Source: CAYYNQ01 sp964473105 | GTDB lineage: Bacteria > Sumerlaeota > Sumerlaeia > MVZB01 | Direction: 5' to 3' | Assembly: GCA_964473105.1 (NCBI GenBank) | Contig: CAYYNQ010000036.1 | Location: 1 to 47,556 of the forward strand | DNA: 47,556 nucleotides | In this document: positions 7,408-15,542 of the stretch, piece after piece | How the letters are laid out: each line of letters starts with the position of its first letter | Position numbering within the stretch: position 1 is the first letter of the stretch | Notes under the pieces: model-generated | Seen by the model: only the letters and a program-made list of their open reading frames with translations | The model's database searches: none | Told to the model about the DNA's origin: nothing | Program-made: the position numbers and the translations under genes

Positions 7408-9876
7408 TCATACCCCCCCGGCACTTCGGCGCATCATCTCTTCCGTGTCACATGCACGGCTCACCTGGTAACCCTTGAGAGGCAGGATGTGTTCGTGGAT
7501 AGCGTCCAGCATATCCGCCGGATACGGGAAAAACGCGTCCTCCACCTCGTCCGCCGGGGTGATCCAGTTCCTTGCACCGACCACAACCGGTGGGGCGTCC
7601 AGGTCATCGAACGCGAACTGCATGACCTTTGCGGCCATTGTCTGCAGGAAACTGCCGCGCTCACAGGCATCGGATGCCAGTAAAATCTTGCGGGTCTTCC
7701 TCACCGAACCGACCACCTTCTCATAATTGAAGGGGACCAGCGAGCGGGCATCAATCACCTCGCAGCTCATCCCATATTCTTCCCCCAGAATCCTGGCTGC
7801 ATCCAGAGCACGGTACAATGTCGATCCGACCGTCAGGATCGTCAGGTCTTCCCCTTCCTGACGGATCTCCGGTTCACCAATGGGGACTTCATAAAAACCC
7901 TCCGGTACACCACCGGTGACAAACCGTTCCGGCATATCGTAGATCCGCTGGCTTTCAAAAAAGATGACGGGGTCGGTACCCGTTAATGCGCTGTTCATAA
8001 GGCCCTTGGCATCATAGGGTGTTGCAGGAAATACCACCTTGAGACCCGGAATGTGTGAACACAACGACGTCCAGTCCTGACTGTGCTGTGCCCCGTACTT
8101 CGAGCCAACCGAGACACGCAGAACTACGGGCATCTTCAGAAGTCCACCCGACATCGCCTGCCATTTCGACAGCTGGTTGAATATTTCATCACCCGCCCGA
8201 CCCATGAAATCACAGTACATCAACTCGACCAACGGGCGGCCACCCTCCAACGCATAACCGACCGCCGTTCCAACAATCGCCCCCTCCGAGATGGGTGAAT
8301 TGAAGAGTCTGTGATAGGGCAATGCCTCGGTGAGTCCGCGATAAACCGCGAATGCCCCACCCCAGTCGCGGTTCTCCTCACCATAGGCGACCAGTGTCGG
8401 ATCGGTATAGAATCGGCCAATGATCGACTCAAACAACGCGTCCCGGATCCCAATACACCTGCTTTTCGGAAGCGGTTTTCCGGAATCATCGAAAGCCGAA
8501 CGGCTTCGCTTGCCCAACTGTATAACCCTCGAATTTTCTTTCAGCGGGATCAATACTTCCGGTTCACGGTTTTCCATGGCCTCAATGTGCTGATTTGAAA
8601 ACATCGTCTTTGCAAGCAGGCAGTCAACAGCCATCAGGTTTGCCCGCGGTGAAATATCAAGGTCAACGGCTTTTCTGTAGGACCGCGTCATAACTGAATC
8701 AATGGCCGTACTGATTTCATCCAGGTCAGGTTGGCTGCAGATACCCGCGTCGATCAGCCCTCTCGCATAGGTTCTCAGCGGATCGACCTGCTGCCAAGCC
8801 TCGATCTCACCCTTCTCGCGGTATGATCCTGCATCGGACGGCGAGTGACCACTGAAGCGGTATGTCACCGTGTCCATCAGGACCGGTCCATCACCGGCGG
8901 CAATCACCTGCTTCTTGCGGAATATGGCATCGATAACCGCGAGTGGGTTGTAACCGTCAACCCGTTCGGCATGCATCTGGTCAGGACACAATCCTGATCC
9001 CATCCTTGCCAGGACTTTGAAACCCATCGTTTCACCGACCGGCTGGCCACCCATGCCATAGAAGTTGTTGACAAAATTCATGATGAAGGGCAGTCCACCG
9101 CGCCGGGGCTCATCCCATAACTCCCCGAACTGGTCCATGGTTGCAAAACAGAGCGCTTCCCAAGTCGGGCCGCAACCTGCTGCGGCATCACCAATGTTGG
9201 CTATCACCAGCCCCGGCTTGCAGTTGACCTTCTTGAACAGAGCCGCCCCGACGGCAATATCCGCCGAACCACCCACGATGGCATTGTTTGGATAAATACC
9301 GAACGGTGGAAAGAAGGCATGCATCGATCCGCCCATACCACGGTTGATGCCGGCTTCCCGGCCGAATATTTCGGCCAACGCACCATAGACCAAAAAATCA
9401 ATCGCAAGATCCTTGGGCGAACCGGAAGCATCTTTTTCAACCACCCGCAGCGTGGTTCCGTCAAAATAATTCTTCATAATGTCGAGCAGTCGATCATCAT
9501 CCGTCTTCTCAATGGCCGAAAGTCCCTTGGCAAGGATTTCGCCATGACTTCGATGGCTGCCATACAGGTGATCGTGCTCATCCAGCAGGAAAGCCTGGCC
9601 GACTGCTGAGGCCTCTTGGCCGATCGAGAGATGGGCAGGCACACGGTGTTCATAGTCAATCCCATTGAAACTGCCACGCAACTTGATTTCGTTCAGCATG
9701 GTTTCAAAGGCACGAATCACAACCATGTCACGGTAAATGCGGAGGAGTGCCGGTTTACCGTATGACTCAATTTCATCCTGCATGGTTTTTCCGTACTGGT
9801 TGACTGGAATGGGGTTGAATTCAAGTTTCCCGGCCTTGCGGGTTGACGCTGGGTCGATCATCTGGCTTTTGGGCAT
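7408..9876 (-). CDS. Fused E1 alpha/beta subunit of a 2-oxoacid (or acetoin-type) dehydrogenase
   Basis: This 822-residue protein joins the two E1 halves. Residues about 40-420 are the E1-alpha, TPP-binding part, with RVPAHLSIGQEASAVG, GIYPNNAIVGGS and a TPP motif starting GD at 229-230 and ending NN at 270-271. That motif reads GDA instead of GDG and carries about 14 extra residues. Residues about 475-820 are the E1-beta, transketolase-like part (PISEGAIVGTAVGYALEGGRP, GSKYGAQHSQDWTS). With E2 and E3 it would decarboxylate a 2-oxoacid, or cleave an acyloin, to acyl-CoA. The lipoyl-bearing E2 is encoded divergently at 10881; no E3 gene is present. AAGGA stands eight bases before the ATG, and deoR ends 31 bp upstream on the same strand, so the two are probably cotranscribed. 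The true substrate is unknown. Confidence 0.9.
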   Translation of the reverse strand: MPKSQMIDPASTRKAGKLEFNPIPVNQYGKTMQDEIESYGKPALLRIYRDMVVIRAFETMLNEIKLRGSFNGIDYEHRVPAHLSIGQEASAVGQAFLLDEHDHLYGSHRSHGEILAKGLSAIEKTDDDRLLDIMKNYFDGTTLRVVEKDASGSPKDLAIDFLVYGALAEIFGREAGINRGMGGSMHAFFPPFGIYPNNAIVGGSADIAVGAALFKKVNCKPGLVIANIGDAAAGCGPTWEALCFATMDQFGELWDEPRRGGLPFIMNFVNNFYGMGGQPVGETMGFKVLARMGSGLCPDQMHAERVDGYNPLAVIDAIFRKKQVIAAGDGPVLMDTVTYRFSGHSPSDAGSYREKGEIEAWQQVDPLRTYARGLIDAGICSQPDLDEISTAIDSVMTRSYRKAVDLDISPRANLMAVDCLLAKTMFSNQHIEAMENREPEVLIPLKENSRVIQLGKRSRSAFDDSGKPLPKSRCIGIRDALFESIIGRFYTDPTLVAYGEENRDWGGAFAVYRGLTEALPYHRLFNSPISEGAIVGTAVGYALEGGRPLVELMYCDFMGRAGDEIFNQLSKWQAMSGGLLKMPVVLRVSVGSKYGAQHSQDWTSLCSHIPGLKVVFPATPYDAKGLMNSALTGTDPVIFFESQRIYDMPERFVTGGVPEGFYEVPIGEPEIRQEGEDLTILTVGSTLYRALDAARILGEEYGMSCEVIDARSLVPFNYEKVVGSVRKTRKILLASDACERGSFLQTMAAKVMQFAFDDLDAPPVVVGARNWITPADEVEDAFFPYPADMLDAIHEHILPLKGYQVSRACDTEEMMRRSAGGV

Positions 9877-9907
9877 TATTTCATTCCTTGATCCTCAAGA
9901 TGATATT

Positions 9908-10678
9908 CTACGCCTGTTCGGGAAATAACAGCGCAATCCCCTTGTGCTTGAAAAATTCCGGCCATGGATCCGGGGGATGCTCATTCGTCACGACCCGGGA
10001 GATCAGGTCGAATTCCGTGATCTTGTAGAGCGAGGGAGCCTGGAGTTTCGTGTGGTCGACAAGCAAAATCGTCTCCTGCGCATTAAGGATGACATGACGA
10101 TAGAGATGGGCACTTTCAAGATCCGATGCCGAGACACCAAAATCGGGACTTAATCCATCGGCGCCGATGAATGCCTTGTAACCACGCAACTGTTCGACCA
10201 CACTTAAGGCAAGCGGACCAACCGTGTCCGCACGATCGGGACGGTAAGTCCCGCCAATCTGAATCAATTGCAAGCCGGATATTTCACCCAATTCCGAGGT
10301 GACCTTCAATGAATTCGCAATCACCGAGAGTTTTTTCTTCATCTTGAGGTGCGGAACCATCTGGAAACACGTGGTCCCTGAATCGAGGAAGATCTGGTCC
10401 CCGTCCTGAACCAGCCCGGCGGCCAGTCGCCCAACCTTGCGCTTGCCCTCGATCTCGTGGACGGGCCTTGACTGGAATGAGAAATCCCGGTTTCTGGGAA
10501 CCATTGCTCCACCATAAACCAACTCGACCCGATTCTGGCGTGCGAGCGAACGCAGGTCCCGGCGTACGGTGGCCTCCGAGATAGCCAGCCTCCGGGCAAC
10601 ATCCTTGACCTCGATCCGGCCAGCATTCAGGATCTGATCCAAGATTTCATGTTGGCGATGTTCGGTATTATTTCTCAT
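9908..10678 (-). CDS. DeoR-family transcriptional regulator
   Basis: The N-terminal 60 residues form the DeoR winged helix-turn-helix, including RQHEILDQILNAGRIEVKDV and the recognition segment SEATVRRDLRSLARQ. The rest is the sugar-phosphate-sensing domain: LDSGTTCFQMVPHL, then IGGTYRP and FIGADGLSPDFGVSA. The length of 256 residues is normal. Family members usually repress sugar catabolic operons and are released by a phosphorylated intermediate. The gene sits between the divergent E1 and E2 transcription units, so control of both from the shared 10679-10880 region is the natural inference. Start chosen: the ATG at 10678, which gives the standard N-terminus. Confidence 0.93.
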   Translation of the reverse strand: MRNNTEHRQHEILDQILNAGRIEVKDVARRLAISEATVRRDLRSLARQNRVELVYGGAMVPRNRDFSFQSRPVHEIEGKRKVGRLAAGLVQDGDQIFLDSGTTCFQMVPHLKMKKKLSVIANSLKVTSELGEISGLQLIQIGGTYRPDRADTVGPLALSVVEQLRGYKAFIGADGLSPDFGVSASDLESAHLYRHVILNAQETILLVDHTKLQAPSLYKITEFDLISRVVTNEHPPDPWPEFFKHKGIALLFPEQA

Positions 10679-10880
10679 AAACTATTATTTATCAGATATC
10701 TGAATTTCATCGATATCCCCTGCAACCCCTCAGATCATAATATTAATGAGTAACAAGCTTAAGCTCCTATATGATCAATTGTCAATATATATATGTTCAT
10801 TTGCTTATTTAAAATTAATAATTAGCTATTGACACCCGCCAATATAAAGATGAGAATATCGTGTTCATATTGAAAACAAC
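10679..10880. promoter_or_regulatory. Divergent control region of the deoR-E1 and E2 operons
   Basis: This AT-rich 202 bp region differs sharply in composition from the flanking genes. For the plus strand, TTGACA (10829-10834), a 17-bp spacer and GAGAAT (10852-10857) form a plausible sigma-70 promoter 23 bp before the E2 ATG. On the minus strand there is a TATGAT at 10739-10734 and a TTGACA at 10785-10780. Perfect palindromes TCAGATATCTGA (10692-10703) and AGCTTAAGCT (10756-10765), and an imperfect dyad TCATAATATTAATGA near 10735-10749, are candidate operators. Assignment of these sites to the adjacent DeoR protein is inference. Confidence 0.5.
10692..10703. promoter_or_regulatory. 12-bp perfect palindrome, candidate operator
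   Basis: TCAGATATCTGA is fully self-complementary and lies 14-25 bp upstream of the deoR start codon, where a bound protein could block deoR-E1 transcription. No experimental basis. Confidence 0.35.
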
Positions 10881-12122
10881 ATGACCCAACCTGTTAATGT
10901 CATCCCGATCCTGATGCCCAAGGCCGGCCAGTCCATGGAAGAGGGCACCGTTGTTGCCTGGAAAGTCAAACCCGGAAACATGATCGAGAAGGGTCAGGTG
11001 ATCCTCGAGATTGAAACCGACAAGGCGGTCGTGGAGGTCGAGGCACCAGATTCGGGCCGGTTGGCCCGGATCACATGCCGAGCGGATGAATCCGCTGCAG
11101 TGCTTGACCCCATCGCCTACCTTGCCGAGAACGATTCTGATGTCGACGCATGGCTGGACTCACAATTACCGGGCGAAGCACAATCCAAACTGGAAGAACC
11201 GGCTTCTACTTCAGGTTCATCGCAATCCGTAGGCCAATCGGTTGAAACATCCACCTCAATCGTCCCGACGGACAAAAACCAGATCCGAGCATCACCCTCC
11301 GCACGGAGAACCGCACGTGAGCTGGATGTTTCACTGGAATCGGTGGTAACCGGGTCGGGACCACGTGGTCGAATTCTTTCGACCGACGTGATTAAAGCAG
11401 CGGGAGTGAAGAGTGCCAACGAACCCATATCGGCCCACAACGAGATCGTTCGAAAAAAAATAACACCGATGCGACGGGCGATCGCAAGGAACCTGCTCCT
11501 GTCAAAACAAACCATTCCACATTTCTACATGAAACAAACCATAGACGCGGAGCCACTGTATCAATTTTATCAGGAACAGAAGAGTCAATATCCATGCAGC
11601 CTGAACGACGTGGTCGTCTCGGCCTGCGCAAGTTCCATGATCGGGTTTCCGGCATTCCGAAGCCAGCTGGACGGGGATGAATTGGTGGAGCATCGATCCT
11701 CCAACATCGGCATTGCCATCGGCCTGGAGGATGGCTTGGTGGTTCCTGTCCTCATGAATGTGGAAACCATGACCCTACGCGAGGTGGCTGATACCAGTCG
11801 TCGGATCGTTGAATCCGCACGCAACGGCAGAATCGAAAACATGGGCCGGGGCCTGATGACCATCTCAAACCTTGGGATGTTCGGGATTGATGAATTCAGC
11901 GCAATCATCAATCCGCCCGAGGCATCGATCCTGGCCGTAGGTGCGATACGCAAGAGGCCCGTCATCCTGGACGAGGAGGTCCGGTCCGGCCGGGTGATGA
12001 CATTGACCCTGAGTTGTGACCACCGTATCATTGATGGGCTGGTAGCCGCACGGTTCATGAAAAAACTGAAGGATATCATGGAGAATCCGTCACAAATACC
12101 CGATGGTTCACAGGCTGGTTGA
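10881..12122 (+). CDS. Dihydrolipoamide acyltransferase (E2) of a 2-oxoacid dehydrogenase complex
   Basis: The three E2 parts are in order. Residues 5-85 are a lipoyl domain with the lipoylation site Lys48 in IETDKAVVEV. A Ser/Thr/Gln-rich linker follows (about 100-132). Residues 134-175 are the peripheral subunit-binding domain (IRASPSARRTARELDVSL, GPRGRILSTDV). Residues about 185-413 are the catalytic acyltransferase domain with DHRIIDG near the C-terminus, which carries the active-site His and Asp. The length of 413 is normal for a single-lipoyl E2. It transfers the acyl group made by E1 to CoA. Its E1 partner is encoded on the other side of deoR. E3 must come from elsewhere. The ribosome binding site is weak. 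It is probably the first gene of the operon running to 17237. Confidence 0.93.
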   Translation: MTQPVNVIPILMPKAGQSMEEGTVVAWKVKPGNMIEKGQVILEIETDKAVVEVEAPDSGRLARITCRADESAAVLDPIAYLAENDSDVDAWLDSQLPGEAQSKLEEPASTSGSSQSVGQSVETSTSIVPTDKNQIRASPSARRTARELDVSLESVVTGSGPRGRILSTDVIKAAGVKSANEPISAHNEIVRKKITPMRRAIARNLLLSKQTIPHFYMKQTIDAEPLYQFYQEQKSQYPCSLNDVVVSACASSMIGFPAFRSQLDGDELVEHRSSNIGIAIGLEDGLVVPVLMNVETMTLREVADTSRRIVESARNGRIENMGRGLMTISNLGMFGIDEFSAIINPPEASILAVGAIRKRPVILDEEVRSGRVMTLTLSCDHRIIDGLVAARFMKKLKDIMENPSQIPDGSQAG

Positions 12123-12174
12123 AGGTCAATTAACCTCCATGCAGAGCGTCTGATTTGCTGGATGAAAACAGGCT

Positions 12175-13473
12175 ATGAGTCGATCCTCCCCCAACACTCT
12201 CAAGCCACTCCATAACTTGGAAAACATTCCCGACCTGACTGAATTATCGACCGGTCCCCTCAAGCCCGATCCCGAAATGGGTGTCAACACCCACCTTCAT
12301 CTCCCGCCAAACTTCTCGGCATTTGAAAATGCAGGGCACCTCGTCCGGCTCGCCAAGGAGCAGAACGTCCAGGTTCTGGGGATCAGCAATTACTACGATT
12401 TCGATGTCTACGAAGACTTCGCCCTGAAATGCAGTGAACAGAATATCTTCCCGCTGTTCGGCCTGGAAATCATCTACATGGATGATGTCATGCGCAACGA
12501 GGGAATCAGGGCCAATGACCCTGAGAACCCGGGCAAGGTCTACATTTGCGGGAAGGGCATCAGCCGATTCCGTGATCTCACGACGGAAGCCTCCCGACTG
12601 ATAACCATAATCCGTCGAAATGATACGGAGCGCATGACCCGGATGATTGGAAAAATGAATGAAATATTCAGATTGATCGATCCTGAAATTGCTATAAATC
12701 CCGGAGAAGTCATTACAACCATCGCATCCCGATGCGGGGCTGAAGCTTCAACCGTCTATATCCAGGAAAGACATGTTGCCCTGGCATTTCAGGAGTGGCT
12801 CTTTGAACATGTCACAGAAGACCACAGGAAGGAGGCCCTGTCGGGCCTTTACAGGACCATTGGAGAGTTTCAAGCCAATGACCCGGTCGGCATCCAGTCA
12901 AACCTGCGAAAGAACCTGATGAAAAGCGGAGGGGCTGCATTCGTTGATGAAAAATTCATTCATTACGACAATGCCGTCCGGTTGATTCTTGAACTGGGTG
13001 GCGTTCCCGTTTACCCCGTCCTGATTGACGGATCGGATCCTATCTGTGAATTCGAGGTAAGTCCCGAAGCCCTGATCCGGAAACTCAAAAAAATGGGGTT
13101 TCATGCCGTTGAATTCATACCCATCCGGAATACCCACGCCATACTTGAGAAATACGCAACCATGCTGTATCAGGCTGATTTCGTTGTCACGGCCGGCACG
13201 GAGCATAACACACTGAACCTGACTGGTATCGCGCCGACCTGCCTTGACGGGGTCACAATATCAAATGAGTTGAAATCGATCTTTCAGGAAGGTGCATGTG
13301 TGATGATAGCCCATCAGCATCTTCAATTCCACGGCCGACGGGGTTACATCGATGAAAATAACCAACCCTATCCAGGCTTTGGCTCATCTCGAGAGAGAAA
13401 ACTTGCATTTGCGCGGCTAGGCCAGTCGGTCCTGGACAACTATTTTTACGGTTCGTCCACCGGAGAAGCATGA
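12175..13473 (+). CDS. PHP-domain metal-dependent protein, function unknown
   Basis: The protein (432 aa) opens its fold with NTHLHLPPNFSAF, where His40 and His42 form the HxH metal motif of the PHP superfamily (polymerase-associated phosphoesterases and histidinol phosphatases). VLGISNYYDFDVYEDF and FPLFGLEII (Glu near 97) continue the pattern. Later His residues in ERHVALAF, GTEHNTLN and IAHQHLQFHG could complete a metal site. It is much longer than histidinol phosphatase-type PHP proteins and lacks polymerase domains. Lying between E2 and the aldolase-SDR gene and overlapping the latter by ATGA, it is cotranslated with sugar-cleavage enzymes. Hydrolysis of a phosphate or lactone is a reasonable but unproved guess. 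Confidence 0.75.
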   Translation: MSRSSPNTLKPLHNLENIPDLTELSTGPLKPDPEMGVNTHLHLPPNFSAFENAGHLVRLAKEQNVQVLGISNYYDFDVYEDFALKCSEQNIFPLFGLEIIYMDDVMRNEGIRANDPENPGKVYICGKGISRFRDLTTEASRLITIIRRNDTERMTRMIGKMNEIFRLIDPEIAINPGEVITTIASRCGAEASTVYIQERHVALAFQEWLFEHVTEDHRKEALSGLYRTIGEFQANDPVGIQSNLRKNLMKSGGAAFVDEKFIHYDNAVRLILELGGVPVYPVLIDGSDPICEFEVSPEALIRKLKKMGFHAVEFIPIRNTHAILEKYATMLYQADFVVTAGTEHNTLNLTGIAPTCLDGVTISNELKSIFQEGACVMIAHQHLQFHGRRGYIDENNQPYPGFGSSRERKLAFARLGQSVLDNYFYGSSTGEA

Positions 13474-15518
13474 TGACTCCCCAAGCCGACACGCCTGACA
13501 CCCTCGGAAAGCAGTTGAATGAACTGGTGGAATTGTCACGGCTTTACGGCACCCGGGAGGACATGGTCCTGGCTGGAGGCGGAAACACATCCATGAAAAC
13601 AGGGGATCGCCTGTTCGTCAAGGCCAGCGGTATGGCACTCGAATCCGTCCAAGCGTCAGATTTTGTGGAGCTGGACCGGATATTTCTTGAGGGAATCCTT
13701 GAATGTGATTTGGGCGGGGATCCCCGTGTACGCGAGGAAAAGTTCAAGTCAGAAATCCTGGGCGCCCGCGTCGATCCACAGAGGAATCAGCGGCCTTCAG
13801 TTGAATGCATCATCCATCATCTCATCAACGCACGTTATGTTGTGCACACTCACAGCACGCTCGCCAACATGATCACCTGTTCAATCAACGGGGAAAAGAC
13901 CGCTGCAAAGTTGTTCGGCGATGAAGCCCTCTGGCTGCCTTATGTCGATCCCGGATATCTGCTTGCGAAAGAGCTGCATACATGTCTTGCGGATCACCGT
14001 ACCCGAACGGGCATGCCGTACCCAAAGGTGATCCTGATGGAAAACCATGGATTGATCGTCAGTGGCGGCACAGGTGAATCCATTCATGAGAAAACGGGGG
14101 AAGCCCTTGGCCTGATCCGGAATCACATGTCCAAGCTCCCTGCTGAAACCGGCCCCTGCACACATCCGGATTTCAGCAAGGAAGATACCGAAAAATGGGT
14201 CAACAACATCGCACCCGTCCTGAGGGCAATTCCACATGACGGTTCCAGATTCAGGTGCATCCAGTTTGATAATAGTCCCGAAGTGATGTCGCTTGTTTGT
14301 CGGCCTGACGGTGAGTCATTAACTGCCGGTGGCCCCCTGATTCCGGATCACAGCGTCTACTGCGGATCCTATCCATGCTGGTTGGGGATTGATCCTGAAT
14401 CAACGGAAAACGAAATGATCGAAACAGTTGCTACAGGCATCCATGCATGGATCGGCCAACACAACCATTTTCCCCGTATCATATTGATTGAGCGGCTGGG
14501 GTTGTTTGCAGCCGGGGATGGACCGGTTGACACCCGGGTTGCAAGACTCATTTATACTGATCTGATCCGGGTCATGAACGGAGCCATGAAACTGGACGAC
14601 ATCCAGTACATGAAGGAACGGGACCGTCAATTTATCGAGACGTGGGAGGTCGAGGCATACCGGAAAAAGGTGGTTGTGGCGGGACCTGTTGACGGCCGGG
14701 TGTCCGGCCGAGTTGCCATGGTAACCGGCGCAGCCCGGGGTTTCGGGCTGGAAATCGCACAGGATCTGGTTAACCAGGGGGCCTGTGTGGTCCTTGCTGA
14801 CATCCATGAAAAAGGGGTCCGTGATGAAGCCGAACGCCTCAATGCACAGTTCGGAAGGGGGCGGGCCCTAGGCCTCGAAATAGATGTCACGAACGACCAG
14901 TCCATCGCACATGCTGTTCATACCGCCACCAGCCAATACGGTGGCTTGGACGTGTTCATTTCCAATGCCGGTATCGTCAGGTCCGGAAGCGTCAAGAACC
15001 AGCCCGTCCATGAATTCGACTCGGTCATGAACATTAATTACCGCGGTTATTTCCTGTGCACACAACATATCGCACCGATTATGGCAAAACAGCACCATAC
15101 CAATCCGGAATGGATGGGTGATATCATCCAGATCAATTCAAAAAGCGGACTGGCTGGATCGAACCGGAACGCTGCCTATGCGGGAAGCAAGTTCGGCGGC
15201 ATCGGTCTGACACAATCATTCGCAATGGAACTGATCGGGGACGGCATCAAGGTAAATTCAATCTGTCCCGGAAATTTCCTGGATGGGCCCCTCTGGTCGG
15301 ACCCGGAGAACGGCCTTTTTCTACAGTATCTTGAATCAGGCAAGGTGCCCAATGCCAAAACCGTTGACGATGTGCGAAGGTTCTATGAATCCAAGGTTCC
15401 GATGGGGCGCGGCTGCCGGACCCATGATATCATGCAAGCGATTTATTACGTAATCGACCAGAAATATGAAACCGGCCAGGCGATACCCGTCACCGGTGGC
15501 CAGATCATGCTTCATTAA
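13470..15518 (+). CDS. Bifunctional class II aldolase / short-chain dehydrogenase
   Basis: Residues about 10-400 form a class II aldolase (RhaD/FucA/AraD type): GGGNTSMK, the zinc ligands His126 and His128 in VVHTHST, and His193 in ENHG. Residues 413-682 form a short-chain dehydrogenase: the cofactor motif TGAARGFG at 419, Asp444 favouring NAD, SNAG, the catalytic Ser in INSKSG and Tyr/Lys in YAGSKFG. The end, TGQAIPVTGGQIML, resembles sorbitol-6-phosphate dehydrogenase. Fusions of this kind include the rhamnulose-1-phosphate aldolase/lactaldehyde dehydrogenase family, so a ketose-1-phosphate, or a related ketose, is a likely substrate. A rhamnosidase lies 6 kb away, but rhamnose itself is not proven. 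The start ATG overlaps the stop of the PHP gene (ATGA). Confidence 0.88.
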   Translation: MMTPQADTPDTLGKQLNELVELSRLYGTREDMVLAGGGNTSMKTGDRLFVKASGMALESVQASDFVELDRIFLEGILECDLGGDPRVREEKFKSEILGARVDPQRNQRPSVECIIHHLINARYVVHTHSTLANMITCSINGEKTAAKLFGDEALWLPYVDPGYLLAKELHTCLADHRTRTGMPYPKVILMENHGLIVSGGTGESIHEKTGEALGLIRNHMSKLPAETGPCTHPDFSKEDTEKWVNNIAPVLRAIPHDGSRFRCIQFDNSPEVMSLVCRPDGESLTAGGPLIPDHSVYCGSYPCWLGIDPESTENEMIETVATGIHAWIGQHNHFPRIILIERLGLFAAGDGPVDTRVARLIYTDLIRVMNGAMKLDDIQYMKERDRQFIETWEVEAYRKKVVVAGPVDGRVSGRVAMVTGAARGFGLEIAQDLVNQGACVVLADIHEKGVRDEAERLNAQFGRGRALGLEIDVTNDQSIAHAVHTATSQYGGLDVFISNAGIVRSGSVKNQPVHEFDSVMNINYRGYFLCTQHIAPIMAKQHHTNPEWMGDIIQINSKSGLAGSNRNAAYAGSKFGGIGLTQSFAMELIGDGIKVNSICPGNFLDGPLWSDPENGLFLQYLESGKVPNAKTVDDVRRFYESKVPMGRGCRTHDIMQAIYYVIDQKYETGQAIPVTGGQIMLH

Positions 15519-15542
15519 CTTCTCATAAACAGGGAATCTTGG

